Shown: piece by piece, positions 51,609 to 60,774 of the stretch
How the letters are laid out: each line of letters opens with the position of its first letter
Numbering within the stretch: the first letter of the stretch is position 1
Source: JAUWBF01 sp043815125
GTDB lineage: Bacteria > Verrucomicrobiota > Verrucomicrobiia > Opitutales > Opitutaceae
Direction of reading: 5' to 3'
NCBI GenBank assembly: GCA_043815125.1
Contig: JBDRJH010000294.1
Coordinates: 1-64,000 of the forward strand
Length of the DNA stretch: 64,000 nt
Program-made: the position numbers and the translations under genes
Notes under the pieces: model-generated
What the model was told of the DNA's origin: nothing
Databases searched by the model: none
What the model saw: only the letters and a program-made list of their open reading frames with translations

Positions 51609-52310
51609 TCAGCGCCCGACCGCCGAGGCCTTCAGCTCCGTCGCCTCCTGCGAGGTGTGCGCGGCCACGTGGCCGTCGACAAACAGGCAGTTGCCCTTGT
51701 CGGAAGAATGCCGGGCCGCCAGCGAGGCCGTGATGCCGTTGCTATCCACCACCAGCAGCGTGCGCGACGGTTCGGCCACTTCGACCACACGCACCCTGAA
51801 GTGATAGCTGTAGTTGCTTGAGCTGGACGAATTTTTCAGCGCCTGCACCGAGCCGCGCGCCGTGAGCAGATCGTTCATGCCATAGCCCCGGCTCACCACG
51901 CTCGTGCTGGCGACCTCAAATTCCGGACAGTGCGCCTGGAGGTCATTGTCGTTGGACGCCGCCTGGATGTTCTGCTTCAGCTCCCGACCGAAATACGGGC
52001 TGATCTCCACCTGCCAGTGCCCGAGCGTGTTCAGACTGCCCTTCGCCGGATCCGCGTTGCCGTTTTTCGAGACCGCCGGCAAGAAGCCGCGGTTATCCGC
52101 CGCGTAGAGCCTGAACGCCGCACCCATTTGGCGCAGATTCGACATGCACACCGCCTCCCGAGACTTGGCCCGCATGCGGCCGAGCAACGGCATGATCAAC
52201 GCGGCCAGTATGCCGATGATGATCATCACCATCAACAGCTCCACCAAGGTAAAGCCGCGACGGGCGACGTCGTGACGACTATGGAACTGACGGATGTGCG
52301 GGGATTTCAC
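51609..52310 (-). CDS. Prepilin-type protein with H-X10-DG tail
   Basis: 233 residues from the GTG at 52310 (MKSPHIRQFHSRHDVARRG); a GTG at 52340 is possible. The cleavage site and helix are G^FTLVELLMVMIIIGILAALIMPLLG. The body has SNLRQMGAAFRLYAADNRGFLPAV and, near the end, RHSSDKGNCLFVDGHVAAH, an H-X-DG element with ten residues between instead of nine. It lacks the D-P-K-Y-W tail of two of its paralogues. An inverted repeat TCTCTACCCGTAGA lies 46-59 bases upstream, so it probably belongs to the LacI regulon at 52-62 kb. Confidence 0.88.
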   Translation of the reverse strand: MKSPHIRQFHSRHDVARRGFTLVELLMVMIIIGILAALIMPLLGRMRAKSREAVCMSNLRQMGAAFRLYAADNRGFLPAVSKNGNADPAKGSLNTLGHWQVEISPYFGRELKQNIQAASNDNDLQAHCPEFEVASTSVVSRGYGMNDLLTARGSVQALKNSSSSSNYSYHFRVRVVEVAEPSRTLLVVDSNGITASLAARHSSDKGNCLFVDGHVAAHTSQEATELKASAVGR

Positions 52311-52355
52311 ACCGACACTCTGTTGCTCCCCGCAGGCCACGGCAACATTGCCTAA

Positions 52356-52369
52356 TCTCTACCCGTAGA
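52356..52369. promoter_or_regulatory. Operator-like site 1 (TCTCTAC-CC-GTAGA)
   Basis: Inverted repeat with core TCTAC-CC-GTAGA at 52358-52369, in the 67-base gap between the LacI stop (52378) and the pseudopilin start (52310). It has the same sequence form as three other sites at 53.4, 59.7 and 62.5 kb. Confidence 0.72.
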
Positions 52370-52377
52370 ACCCCGGA

Positions 52378-53427
52378 TCATCCCTTGCGCATGCGCCGCG
52401 GTTTCGGTGCCTCCGGACGCACCGTCGCACCCTGCCGCCACTCGCCCTCCACCAGCGTGCGGATGGGCACGTCCGGCAGGCCGCGTTCTCCGCGGTGCAT
52501 CATGTCCACCAAAAAATCCACCGCCTTCCTGCCGATGGTGACGTTATTCTGGTAGATGCCCGAGATCGTCCGGTTCCCCTCCAGCAGGTCGATGCCCGCG
52601 TAGCCGATGTCCTCCGGCATGCGCAGGCCCATCGCCTTCAGGTGACGGTGTATCCGACCATAGGATACAACCACGTCCGGCCGGTGTTTTTTCAGCCACG
52701 CCTCGAGATCGCCGCCCTCCTGGTCGCTGCGCAGCACCGGGGGCAGGTCCGCGAGATCCGGGTGCAGCCAGCGGGCCAGCAAAAAGCTGCTCAGCCAGCT
52801 GTGGCCGACCTTGGCGTCCCAATCCTCGCCGACATACATGCCGATGCGGCGGTAGCCGAGCCCGTAGAGGCGCTCGATCATCAGATTCATCGAGTGCGCG
52901 TGATGATTGGTGATCACATGCAGCCGCGGGGGCTGGAGGCTGTAGCCGAACGACAGCGCGGAAAACTCCCGGTAGTCGAAGTCGAGCCACATGCCCGACC
53001 GGGGCTGCGGAGCGACAATCACCGCCTGGATGCCCCGCGCGTGCAGCACGCGGCGCAGCTTGTCCGGCGTCATCCCGCGCGCGTGCAGCCAGAACTCCTC
53101 TACGACGTAGCCAAGCTCCTCCGCCCGCGCGCAGGCGCCTCGGTGATACTCGCCAAACTCGGGGATCTTGAGCAGCTCGGCGCGCACGGGCCAGTTGTTG
53201 ATCCACGCGATCGTCGCCTGGTAATGCGGCGGTTTTCGCGTCTTTCGATAGGCGTTGAGCGCGGTGAGCATCGGGTCCGGCCGGTAGCCCATCGACTCGG
53301 CCAGCTCCTTGACCCGGCGTTTCGTCTCCGCGTTCAGCATCGGACTGTCGCGCAACGCCAGCGCGACCGTGGTGAAATGCAGCCCGGCCTTGGCGGCGAT
53401 GTCGCGAACGGTGATGCGTGAGGACAT
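52378..53427 (-). CDS. LacI-family regulator of the pectin-type cluster
   Basis: 349 residues. The headpiece MSSRITVRDIAAKAGLHFTTVALALRDSPMLNAETKRRVKELAESMGYRPDPM is a full LacI DNA-binding domain and hinge. The effector domain follows (ATIAWINNWPV, LHARGIQAVIVAPQP, LYGLGYRRIGMYVG, RPDVVVSYGRI, DIGYAGIDLLEGNRTISGIYQNN). Four copies of a TCTCTAC-NN-GTAG inverted repeat lie before this gene, the pseudopilin after it, the operon from 59.6 kb and the 62.4/62.5 kb divergent promoter, so it most likely represses all of these and itself until a pectin or uronide fragment binds. Confidence 0.92.
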   Translation of the reverse strand: MSSRITVRDIAAKAGLHFTTVALALRDSPMLNAETKRRVKELAESMGYRPDPMLTALNAYRKTRKPPHYQATIAWINNWPVRAELLKIPEFGEYHRGACARAEELGYVVEEFWLHARGMTPDKLRRVLHARGIQAVIVAPQPRSGMWLDFDYREFSALSFGYSLQPPRLHVITNHHAHSMNLMIERLYGLGYRRIGMYVGEDWDAKVGHSWLSSFLLARWLHPDLADLPPVLRSDQEGGDLEAWLKKHRPDVVVSYGRIHRHLKAMGLRMPEDIGYAGIDLLEGNRTISGIYQNNVTIGRKAVDFLVDMMHRGERGLPDVPIRTLVEGEWRQGATVRPEAPKPRRMRKG

Positions 53428-53435
53428 GCCGGGTT

Positions 53436-53449
53436 TCTACACGTAGAGA
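53436..53449. promoter_or_regulatory. Operator-like site 2, before the LacI gene
   Basis: TCTAC-AC-GTAGAGA; read on the other strand TCTCTAC-GT-GTAGA. It lies 9 bases before the LacI ATG (53427), a position typical of autorepression. Confidence 0.72.
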
Positions 53450-53510
53450 AAAGGCCGCCAATCCCAAAGCGCGGCCGCATCTTCGCCGGCCGCCGAGCGG
53501 CGCGGGCCGT

Positions 53511-55688
53511 TCATTGCAGTTTGATGTAGTCGATGACCAGCTGATGGCCGCCGCTGGCGACGTTTTTCCCGGTCACGGTGAAGGTGAAGTCCCGATCACC
53601 GCCCGTGGCGAAAGTCTTCTCGCCCAGGTCGAGTTCGGTGTAAAAGGCGGCGGAGTTATAGTTGTCCTGCTCCGCGCCTTGGTTGGCGCCGTCGATGGTG
53701 AGCTGGAATTTTCCGCGTGTATTCGCGGTCTTGATCCCGACCTTGATCCGGTGGGTGCCGGCCGGAACCGAGCCCAACGTGTAGCGCACGAAATGCCCGG
53801 TCGTCGTGGCGTTGAGCCGGTGCACCTGGCCGCCGCTGGCCGCGCTCTCCGTGATGGTCGAAACCGACGGCGAAGCCGCCTCGAGCGTTGCCGACTCCAC
53901 TTCGTGGAAATGAATCGTCGGCAAACGCGGCACGAGGGCGATGGTATCAAACATCAGGCTGTAGCCGGGACTCGCCGCGTTTTTCCCGGTGACCGTGAAG
54001 GTGAAGTCCTTTGCCCCCGAAGTCGTGAAGGTCTTCGTGCCCAGCGCCCGTTCCGAGTAACCGGTGGTCGCGGCGTATTGATCCTGCTCCCCGCCTTGGT
54101 TCATGCCGTCGATCGACAATTGGAAGCGGCCGCGCGACGAGTAGTTTTTCCCGCGCACGACGACATCATAAACGCCCGGCGGCACGTCCGGCAGCGTGTA
54201 AGTCACTTGGTCACCGATGGCGTTGGCCTCGAGTTTCTCCGCCAGCCCGCCGTTCGCGGCCACCTCGGCAACCAGCCGCACGGTGTCGGACGCGGTCACT
54301 GACGCGATGTTCTCCACTTCGAAGGCAAGCTCGACGTAGCCCGGCGACACATAGCCGATGCCCGCCGTGCCCGCCGGCACATAGTCGCCTCCGGGAGGAG
54401 GACCGTCGTGAATGCCGCCCGTGACAAAGCCGAGGCCCGGCCAGGTCAGGACCTGATCGGCGAGCACCGGACGCGCCGCCGGATCGGTGTTCGCGGGGGA
54501 AGGAGCCACGGCATACGGCAACGTGTCGCCGGCGCGAATCTCGGCGTGAACGTTAACGAACTCCGTGGGCACGGGACCGCCCATGCTTCCGCTCAACCCC
54601 CGGTCCAGCCAGATGATGTCGCCGCCGCTCGCGCCCGGATACCACTCGGGCTCGATCACGAGGTTCACGTTCCTGAAGTCGAACACCGTGTTGCTGTTGT
54701 AATTCGCGATGAGAAAAAACCCCTGGTAGTTGCTGCTGCCGCTCAGGCGATCCACCCGCAATGCCAGCGACCCGCCCCAGGGTTGGATCACGTCCGCATG
54801 ATTCGAATCGCCCGCGCCCTGCAAATGCTCCGCGCGGAAATTCTGCACCTGCACGATGGTCGAGGGAGCCGCGATGGACACGGCATCGCCCTCGCCCGTG
54901 GCCGTGTGCGTCACCAAACACCCCTCGATGTGCACCACGCGACCCGGATCGCCTTCAAGCACGTAGAACGCGTTGTTGCTCGACGACAGTTCCACATGGC
55001 CGCCCACGATCACGACATTGCGTCCACCCTGAATCTGCACCCGCGCGGTGCGCTTCACCGCGGGCAGCGTGATCAGGTAATCGGTGCCCGCGCTCAAGGC
55101 GGGCACCGCGTTGGTCGCCCCCAGATTGATACTCACCGGGTTGTCCAAAAACGGCGGCACCCACGTCAGTTTCCCGGAAGGCGCGAGACTGATGTCATCC
55201 AGCCACACATCGGCGGCATGGCCTCCCACATGGAACGCCAGATACGCCCCGGTGTGCGTGGCCGGCAGCGTGAACGCATACTCATGTGAGGCGAGGGAGA
55301 CACCGGTGGAAATGTCGGTCTTTGACCACAGCACTCCCCCGCTTGCGTCATGCACCACCACGTCGATCAACCGCCCCGAAGCCGAGCGCGCGTCAAACGA
55401 AAGCACCTGCCCCGCGCCGCCCGCCAGATCGGCGAAAAGCCCCTGCTGAAGCTGGATGTCCGCCTTGGCCGGGCCCGCGCTCGCGATATCTATTTTGCCC
55501 CGGCCCGCATCTTGCAGAAACGTTGCCGGAGCGCCGCCGGACACGGCCACCACCCATGGCGTGGTGCCGGCTGAAAAGTCTCCGTTTTCGAGCACGTTGG
55601 CACCGGCCGATACGCATCCGGCCAAGGCGCACAATATCCAGGGTTTGAAAAAGCGGGGATAACGGGGGGTGGAGTTCATGGGGTTCAT
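53511..55688 (-). CDS. Secreted beta-helix protein with CBM-like domains at both ends
   Basis: 725 residues from the ATG at 55688 (a second ATG 9 bases on, at 55679, is equal). A signal peptide with LCALAGC is followed by a CBM4/9-like domain (NVLENGDFSAGTTPWVVAVSGG, VWLDDISLAPSG; about 28-170). The centre (about 180-420) is a pectate-lyase-type right-handed helix (GGRNVVIVGGHVELSSSNNAFYVLEG, HVEGCLVTHTATGEGDAVSIAAPS, HADVIQPWGGSLALRVDRLSG). The C-terminal 280 residues are two similar sandwich repeats sharing GKFQLTIDGANQGAEQD/GRFQLSIDGMNQGGEQD and DFTFTVTGKNxASxG. It may bind or cleave an acidic polysaccharide. It ends the operon starting at 59617. Confidence 0.77.
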   Translation of the reverse strand: MNPMNSTPRYPRFFKPWILCALAGCVSAGANVLENGDFSAGTTPWVVAVSGGAPATFLQDAGRGKIDIASAGPAKADIQLQQGLFADLAGGAGQVLSFDARSASGRLIDVVVHDASGGVLWSKTDISTGVSLASHEYAFTLPATHTGAYLAFHVGGHAADVWLDDISLAPSGKLTWVPPFLDNPVSINLGATNAVPALSAGTDYLITLPAVKRTARVQIQGGRNVVIVGGHVELSSSNNAFYVLEGDPGRVVHIEGCLVTHTATGEGDAVSIAAPSTIVQVQNFRAEHLQGAGDSNHADVIQPWGGSLALRVDRLSGSSNYQGFFLIANYNSNTVFDFRNVNLVIEPEWYPGASGGDIIWLDRGLSGSMGGPVPTEFVNVHAEIRAGDTLPYAVAPSPANTDPAARPVLADQVLTWPGLGFVTGGIHDGPPPGGDYVPAGTAGIGYVSPGYVELAFEVENIASVTASDTVRLVAEVAANGGLAEKLEANAIGDQVTYTLPDVPPGVYDVVVRGKNYSSRGRFQLSIDGMNQGGEQDQYAATTGYSERALGTKTFTTSGAKDFTFTVTGKNAASPGYSLMFDTIALVPRLPTIHFHEVESATLEAASPSVSTITESAASGGQVHRLNATTTGHFVRYTLGSVPAGTHRIKVGIKTANTRGKFQLTIDGANQGAEQDNYNSAAFYTELDLGEKTFATGGDRDFTFTVTGKNVASGGHQLVIDYIKLQ

Positions 55689-55721
55689 TGGGGATTGGGG
55701 TTGAAAGCAAAAATCCGATTT

Positions 55722-57038
55722 TCAAGGCGCCAGCGTTCGCGCCTTCAGGTCCATGTTGGTCGCGAATTCCTCGGCGAACACGAAGTCAGCCTTCCGGCCG
55801 ATCAGGAAATCCACGATGCGCGCAAAATTTTCGAAGCGCTCGTCGTTCCACTGCATCGGGTGACCCTGGAGCACGAAGTAGCCGGCCCCGCGGTTGTGCG
55901 CGTAGCCCTCGATGAACGCCTCGTAATCGGCCACGAAGGTCGGCTGCTCAATGTTCACAGAGTAGGAGCGGCCCAGCACGATCTTGCCCGCGTCGGCCCC
56001 GGCCGGACCATACATCCACACCTGGATGTCGTCGTCCTGCCCCAGCACGCGGATCGTCGTGTCATCCGTCGCGTTGTAGGGTGCGCCAAACGCCACGAAC
56101 GGGAATCCCAGTTTCTCGCGCGCCAGCCGCTGGCTGTCGTCGAAATGCTTCTTCTGGTGCTCATGGCTAGAGCCGGCGAATTCGAACAGCCGCTTGCCGT
56201 CCTCCCTCCACTCGGCGTGGTCCCAGCCATGAAACCAAAAACCCACGCGGCCCGTGGCGCGCTGGTCTTTGATCCACTGAAAATACGCCGGCTTGTCGCC
56301 TTCGAGGGAGTCGCAGACCACGCCAAGATCGACCTTGATCCTGCGCTCATGCGCAAAGTCCACGACCCGCTGCCAGCGCGGGTGCACCGTGCCCTTGCGG
56401 TCCTTGAGATCGTCGAGCTTGAGCACGATGGCCGGCGGCGGCGCGCCGCGCGCGGGCCCGGCCGCGATCTCCGACAACCACTCGTCCACTCGCGACGGCG
56501 ACACTTCGCCCGCGATCTCCTCGATCAGGCGGATGTCGTCGATGTCGGCCGCGCGCAGCTTGCGCATGATCGGCGTGATCGCGACCTGCACCGTGTGCGC
56601 ACCGACGGGGGCGATGGCCTTCGCCACGGCCTTGTCGAACCAGACCGGCCCCGTCTTGACGGGCACGCCGGGCCAGTAGCGGCGCTCGGCTTTTTCGGAC
56701 TTCAACCGCTCGCCGGCGGCATCATGGAAAAAGATGCTCACGTTGATCGCCCCCGGCTCGCCGCGTCCCCTCGCCCAGTAACTCATCGCATAGACCGCTC
56801 CCGCCCTCGCCGGCAACGGCGCGCTGAGCAGCTGCCACTTGCCGGTCGATTCGTCGTGAATGCGCAGCCCCTTGGCGCCGATCGAGGCCGCATCCGGGAC
56901 GACCTGCAGCACGCCGGCGCCCTCCCCCTCCAATGTCCATCCGGCGAGTCCGTCCTCAAAGCCGCCGTTGGCCAGCGGCAACGCGCCGGCCGAGGCCGTG
57001 GCGCAGGAAATCAAGGTGATGAGCAGATAACGTTTCAT
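55722..57038 (-). CDS. Secreted CBM4/9-polysaccharide deacetylase-like protein
   Basis: 438 residues from the ATG at 57038, with signal peptide MKRYLLITLISCATASAGA. Residues 20-180 are a CBM4/9-type sandwich (LPLANGGFEDGLAGWTLEGEGAGVLQ, AADIDDIRLIEE). Residues 200-435 look like a NodB/polysaccharide-deacetylase barrel: AIVLKLDDLKD (catalytic and metal Asp pair), VGFWFHGWDHAEW and SSHEHQKKHFDDSQ (His-x3-His-like metal ligands), VAFGAPYNATD. Such enzymes remove acetyl groups from plant or microbial polysaccharides; deacetylation of pectin or xylan would suit the cluster, but the substrate is not shown. It is in the same operon as the transporter and the beta-helix protein. Confidence 0.75.
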   Translation of the reverse strand: MKRYLLITLISCATASAGALPLANGGFEDGLAGWTLEGEGAGVLQVVPDAASIGAKGLRIHDESTGKWQLLSAPLPARAGAVYAMSYWARGRGEPGAINVSIFFHDAAGERLKSEKAERRYWPGVPVKTGPVWFDKAVAKAIAPVGAHTVQVAITPIMRKLRAADIDDIRLIEEIAGEVSPSRVDEWLSEIAAGPARGAPPPAIVLKLDDLKDRKGTVHPRWQRVVDFAHERRIKVDLGVVCDSLEGDKPAYFQWIKDQRATGRVGFWFHGWDHAEWREDGKRLFEFAGSSHEHQKKHFDDSQRLAREKLGFPFVAFGAPYNATDDTTIRVLGQDDDIQVWMYGPAGADAGKIVLGRSYSVNIEQPTFVADYEAFIEGYAHNRGAGYFVLQGHPMQWNDERFENFARIVDFLIGRKADFVFAEEFATNMDLKARTLAP

Positions 57039-57063
57039 AAGGGCAATGTCAGGGGTTGGGGGT

Positions 57064-58494
57064 TCATGTCGCGGCCGGCGCCGCCGCGGCATGACGCCGG
57101 GCCAGCTCGGCCTTGATCTCATACACTTTATCTTCGCCGAGTTCGTAGCGCTGCATCAGCAGCAACGCCACCAGCGCTCCGAAAAACGGCATCGCGAAAT
57201 AACTGAACTTCATCAGCCGCAGCGTGTGCTCCGTCTGCGGCCCGAGCTTCGCGTCAAACCCGATCCACAGGAGAACAAACCCGCCGAGCAGCGACCCGAG
57301 CGAGCCACCGACTTTGTCGAACCAGCTCATGATCGACGCGAGGAACGCCTCGTTGCGCCGTCCGTTCCTCCATTCCTCGTAATCGGCGATGTCGCCCATC
57401 ATCGCCGTCGCCATGAGCCCGATGCCCGAGCCCGCCGCCCCGTTCGTGATCAACACGACCAGCTGCAGCCACGGCGCTCCGGGATGATAGATGAAAAGCT
57501 TGGAGACGCAGCCCGCCATCAGCACGAGCGCGGCGAGTTGCAGGGTCCGGCGTTTGCCGATCCGGCGGGACAGCCGCGGATAAACAAACACCGAGCACGT
57601 GATCGCGGCCGCCATATAGGCGGTCCCCAGATAGCCGTAGAACCAGCCGCCCGCCTTCACATCGCCGCCGAACACATAGTAGGTGTTCATGTAGATGCCG
57701 AGCATACCCACGATGTTGTAGCCGAAGCTGGCGACCACCCGCGCCACGATCAGCCGCATGAAGGGCGGGTTCGCCAGCACGTTCCGGAGGCCTTCCCGCA
57801 TGTTTATCTTCGGCTGCAGCGAGGCCAGCCGAGCGTAGTTGCGCTCGCGGCACAGGAAAACGGGCGCCAGGCCGGCGATGAAAAACACCACCGCGCACCC
57901 GCCCGTCACCCAGCGCAAACCGGTCATCGGATCGGAAAAAATCGCGAGCTGCGTGAGCGGGAATATCCACTGGCTCAGCACCTGGAACGCATACCCGAAC
58001 ACCATCAGCACGGCGGCGATCCGTGTGCGTTCATGGTAATCGTCGGTCGCCTCCAGCACGAGACCCGTGAGCGGCATCGCATACAGCGTGTGCGCCAGAT
58101 GAAAGACCACGAACATCCCGAGCAAAAACCAAAACAGGCCCGCGTCGCCCAGCCCGGGCGGAGTCCACCACAGCCCCGCGAAAAACAGGGCGGTTGGCAG
58201 CGCCGCGACCGCCAACAGCGGACGACGCCGGCCCCAGCGCGAACGAAAGTTGTCCGAATACTGTCCGCAGACCGGATCAGTGACCGCGTCCCATATCCGT
58301 TGAATGAATACAACCGTGCTGATCAGCGCCGGGTTCATCCCCAGCGTCATGTTGTAGATCGGACTCAGCAGCACATGGATCGTGCCGCCGCTGCCGTCGG
58401 CCGCGACGCGCCCCAGGCCGAGTCCGATTTTTTCGCGCAACGAAACCCGGTCTTCGGCGCGGGTCTGATGGGGAGAAGGGCGGGATAAGGACAC
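57064..58494 (-). CDS. GPH-family (MelB-like) sugar:cation symporter
   Basis: 476 residues from the GTG at 58494; the upstream part of the open frame is antisense to the next gene. It is a glycoside-pentoside-hexuronide:cation symporter of the major facilitator superfamily with 12 helices. Family strings are seen: WDAVTDPVCGQYSDNFRSRWGRRRPLLAVAALPTALFF (cytoplasmic loop), LTGLVLEATDDYHERTRIAAVLMVFGYAFQVL, RLSRRIGKRRTLQLAALVLMAG and MATAMMGDIADYEEWRNGRRNEAFLASIMSWFDKVGGSLGSLLGG. Members import melibiose, xylosides or glucuronides. In this pectin-type cluster a uronide oligomer is likely. Confidence 0.9.
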   Translation of the reverse strand: MSLSRPSPHQTRAEDRVSLREKIGLGLGRVAADGSGGTIHVLLSPIYNMTLGMNPALISTVVFIQRIWDAVTDPVCGQYSDNFRSRWGRRRPLLAVAALPTALFFAGLWWTPPGLGDAGLFWFLLGMFVVFHLAHTLYAMPLTGLVLEATDDYHERTRIAAVLMVFGYAFQVLSQWIFPLTQLAIFSDPMTGLRWVTGGCAVVFFIAGLAPVFLCRERNYARLASLQPKINMREGLRNVLANPPFMRLIVARVVASFGYNIVGMLGIYMNTYYVFGGDVKAGGWFYGYLGTAYMAAAITCSVFVYPRLSRRIGKRRTLQLAALVLMAGCVSKLFIYHPGAPWLQLVVLITNGAAGSGIGLMATAMMGDIADYEEWRNGRRNEAFLASIMSWFDKVGGSLGSLLGGFVLLWIGFDAKLGPQTEHTLRLMKFSYFAMPFFGALVALLLMQRYELGEDKVYEIKAELARRHAAAAPAAT

Positions 58495-58561
58495 GGTGAT
58501 ACGATGCCCGCCCCGGCACATGCCCGGGCGGAAAGGGGGAATCCGGAGTAGGCGCGGGCGA

Positions 58562-59617
58562 TTAGTTGCGGCGACGAGCGACGATGACCGCAACCAGTCC
58601 CGCCAGGCCCGCGAACACCGCCGCGGAGGACGGCTCGGGGATCGACGAGACTGACACCATGAGATCGCCGCTGCCTTGATTGAAGACAAAGGTGGTGTCG
58701 CCCGAAACGCCGCTCCACACGCCCGCCCCGTTGTTGGTCAGCTCGGCGACATAGCTGCCCGCGATGGAGACCTCGGAAAAGCCGCCGGCGGCGATGCCGG
58801 CGCCCAGATCGATCAGGTCGAAGGTGCCGCCCTCCGAGAATATCCCCGCGAGGTCCAGCTGCAGGGAGCCGCCCAACGTCAGCACGCTCCCGGCAAACGT
58901 GATCTCGCCGTGGGTGCCGGCGGCGGCGTTGATGCCGATGGCGTTCATGCCGCTCATCGCGAAGTCCTGCGAGATCGCCACCGTGCCGCCCGAGACCGCC
59001 GTGCCGCCGGTATAGGTGTTGAGCCCGCCGAGGGTGAGCACACCCGCGCCCTCATGGACGATCCGGGTCGTGCGGGTGCCGGTGTCGCCATCCCTGACCA
59101 CGCCGTTCAGGTTTACCGCGCCCCCTCCCGAAATGGTGAGGCTACCGCCGCCGGAGTGATACACGAAGACCGGGGCGTTGACCGTCAGCACGCGCCCCTC
59201 GGCGACCGCTATAGTCGAGGCCGCCCCATACATGCGCAACGCGCCGAAGGCGCCGCTGCTGTTCACGGTAAGGTTCCGCGTCGCCGACGACAGGTCGATC
59301 GACCCGCCGACGGAGTTGTTGACGCCGATGGAAGACGTCGAGTTGCCCAGCGTCAGCGTGACGTCGTTCCCGGGGTTGATGATCCGCAGACCGCGCATCG
59401 AGGCGCCTCCGACGACGATGGTGTCGGTGGTCGTGGCAAACGTGTCGTCGAAGACCACCCAATCGGCGTTGCTTGGCGTGGCCAGGGGATCGGTGTAGCT
59501 GCCGGCCGTGTTGAGCGCGGTGGAGTTGTCGGCCTTGATCAGATCGGCGGCGGACAGCGTGACGCCGCAGCCCAGGGCAAGCAGCAGAGACAGAGAGAGC
59601 AGTGACTTGGTTTTCAT
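58562..59617 (-). CDS. PATR/autotransporter-repeat protein with PEP-CTERM anchor
   Basis: 351 residues from the ATG at 59617. A signal peptide (MKTKSLLSLSLLLALGCGVTLSAA) is followed by a beta-helical body of short Gly/Ser/Thr strands. GAGVLTLGGLNTYTGGTAVSGGTVAI is a PATR (autotransporter-associated beta-strand) repeat, followed by a C-terminal FDLIDLGAGIAAGGFSEVSI segment. It ends with PEP-CTERM anchor SSIPEPSSAAVFAGLAGLVAVIVA then RRRN. It is the first gene of the operon 59617-53511 and has the operator-like site TCTCTACGTGTAGA 61 bases upstream. It is probably an exported surface fibre or matrix protein. Confidence 0.85.
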   Translation of the reverse strand: MKTKSLLSLSLLLALGCGVTLSAADLIKADNSTALNTAGSYTDPLATPSNADWVVFDDTFATTTDTIVVGGASMRGLRIINPGNDVTLTLGNSTSSIGVNNSVGGSIDLSSATRNLTVNSSGAFGALRMYGAASTIAVAEGRVLTVNAPVFVYHSGGGSLTISGGGAVNLNGVVRDGDTGTRTTRIVHEGAGVLTLGGLNTYTGGTAVSGGTVAISQDFAMSGMNAIGINAAAGTHGEITFAGSVLTLGGSLQLDLAGIFSEGGTFDLIDLGAGIAAGGFSEVSIAGSYVAELTNNGAGVWSGVSGDTTFVFNQGSGDLMVSVSSIPEPSSAAVFAGLAGLVAVIVARRRN

Positions 59618-59677
59618 GGAGTAGTGGGGCATGTCGCGACGCTGCCGGCTTCCCGAACGCGGCGCAATCAACCCGGA

Positions 59678-59691
59678 TCTCTACGTGTAGA
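59678..59691. promoter_or_regulatory. Operator-like site 3 (TCTCTAC-GT-GTAGA)
   Basis: Located between the PATR/PEP-CTERM start (59617) and the end of the dehydrogenase gene (59725), so it marks a separate promoter for the 59.6-53.5 kb operon. The core TCTAC-GT-GTAGA is a perfect inverted repeat. Confidence 0.75.
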
Positions 59692-59724
59692 TATGAGCCG
59701 GGTTCATCTCTGTTCCGCCACCGC

Positions 59725-60774
59725 TCACGTCATGCGTTCGAACGCCTCCCGCGTCACCTCGCCGCTCAGCGGCTCGCCCGCGAGGTAGCGCCGCAGATTC
59801 GCCAACGCATGATCGCCGCAGGCCGCATACGTCTCCAGCGTGGGGCCGGCGATATGCGGGGACAGCAGCACTCCCGGTGCCGTGCACAACGGATAGTCCG
59901 CCGGCAACGGCTCGTGGTGAAAAACGTCGAGCCCGATGCGCAGCCGTCCCGTGGCCGCCTCGGCCAGCAACGCGGCTTCATCCACGATCTCCCCACGACC
60001 AACATTCACAAAAACCGAATCGTCCGCGAGCCGGCGCATGACGCGCGCATCGACCGAGCCGCGGTTTTCCGGCGTGAGGCTCTCGCAGCAGATCAACACC
60101 TCGCTCGTCCCATACAAATCCTGCAGGGCTCCGCACGGCTCCACGCCGTGCCGCTCCATGAACGCCGGCGGCACCCCGCGGGAATACGAGCGGATTCCGG
60201 CCGGCTTGAACGGGGCCAGCATCGTCGCGATCTCGCGGGCGATCGCGCCGAAGCCGTGCAGGCCCACCCTGCGCCCGCGCAAGGCGCGCGTGCGCAGTCG
60301 CCGCACATGATCGACCGTCCAGCCGCCCCGCCTGATCGCGTCCGGCCAGCCGCCCGCGCCGCGCAGCAACGCCAACACCATCAACACGGCATGCTCGGCA
60401 ATCGTATGATTGATGGAACTCCCCCAGTTAGTGACCCGCAAGCCGCGCAGAAACGCCTCGCGCGTCAACAGCGACGTCAGCGAACCGGTGACGTGGCACA
60501 CGTATTTCAGGGAAAACTCCGGCGAAGCCACCCACTCCGCCGGCAGGCGCTTCGCGCTCCACGCCGTCACGATCACCGTGGGACGCCATTCGCGCAGCAC
60601 GCGCGCCCAGTCCTCCGCTCCGGCCGTGCCCGTGTCGATATACGAATACGCATGGCCGGCGAAGTCCTCCATGCGCAGGGAGGGGAGAAACAGCGCCCGC
60701 TCCTTCGGCGTGAACGCAAAGAGAATGCGCTCCGTGGAGACGGCGGACGGACAAGCTTCAGTGAGCGGTTTCAT
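59725..60774 (-). CDS. D-isomer-specific 2-hydroxyacid dehydrogenase
   Basis: 349 residues, ATG overlapping the upstream TGA by 4 bases. The N-terminal catalytic half has ITNWGSS-like VTNWGSSINHTIAEHAVLMVLALLRG. The NAD-binding core has GRRVGLHGFGAIAREIATML (G-x-G-x2-A). The C-terminal part carries VNVGRGEIVDEAALLAEAATGRLRIGLDVFHHEPLP and SPHIAGPTLETY with the catalytic Arg, Glu and His of the family. It reduces or oxidises 2-keto/2-hydroxy acids, perhaps a uronate-derived keto acid or hydroxypyruvate. It is cotranscribed with the pectate-lyase-like gene, so it probably handles a product of the same polymer. Confidence 0.9.
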   Translation of the reverse strand: MKPLTEACPSAVSTERILFAFTPKERALFLPSLRMEDFAGHAYSYIDTGTAGAEDWARVLREWRPTVIVTAWSAKRLPAEWVASPEFSLKYVCHVTGSLTSLLTREAFLRGLRVTNWGSSINHTIAEHAVLMVLALLRGAGGWPDAIRRGGWTVDHVRRLRTRALRGRRVGLHGFGAIAREIATMLAPFKPAGIRSYSRGVPPAFMERHGVEPCGALQDLYGTSEVLICCESLTPENRGSVDARVMRRLADDSVFVNVGRGEIVDEAALLAEAATGRLRIGLDVFHHEPLPADYPLCTAPGVLLSPHIAGPTLETYAACGDHALANLRRYLAGEPLSGEVTREAFERMT

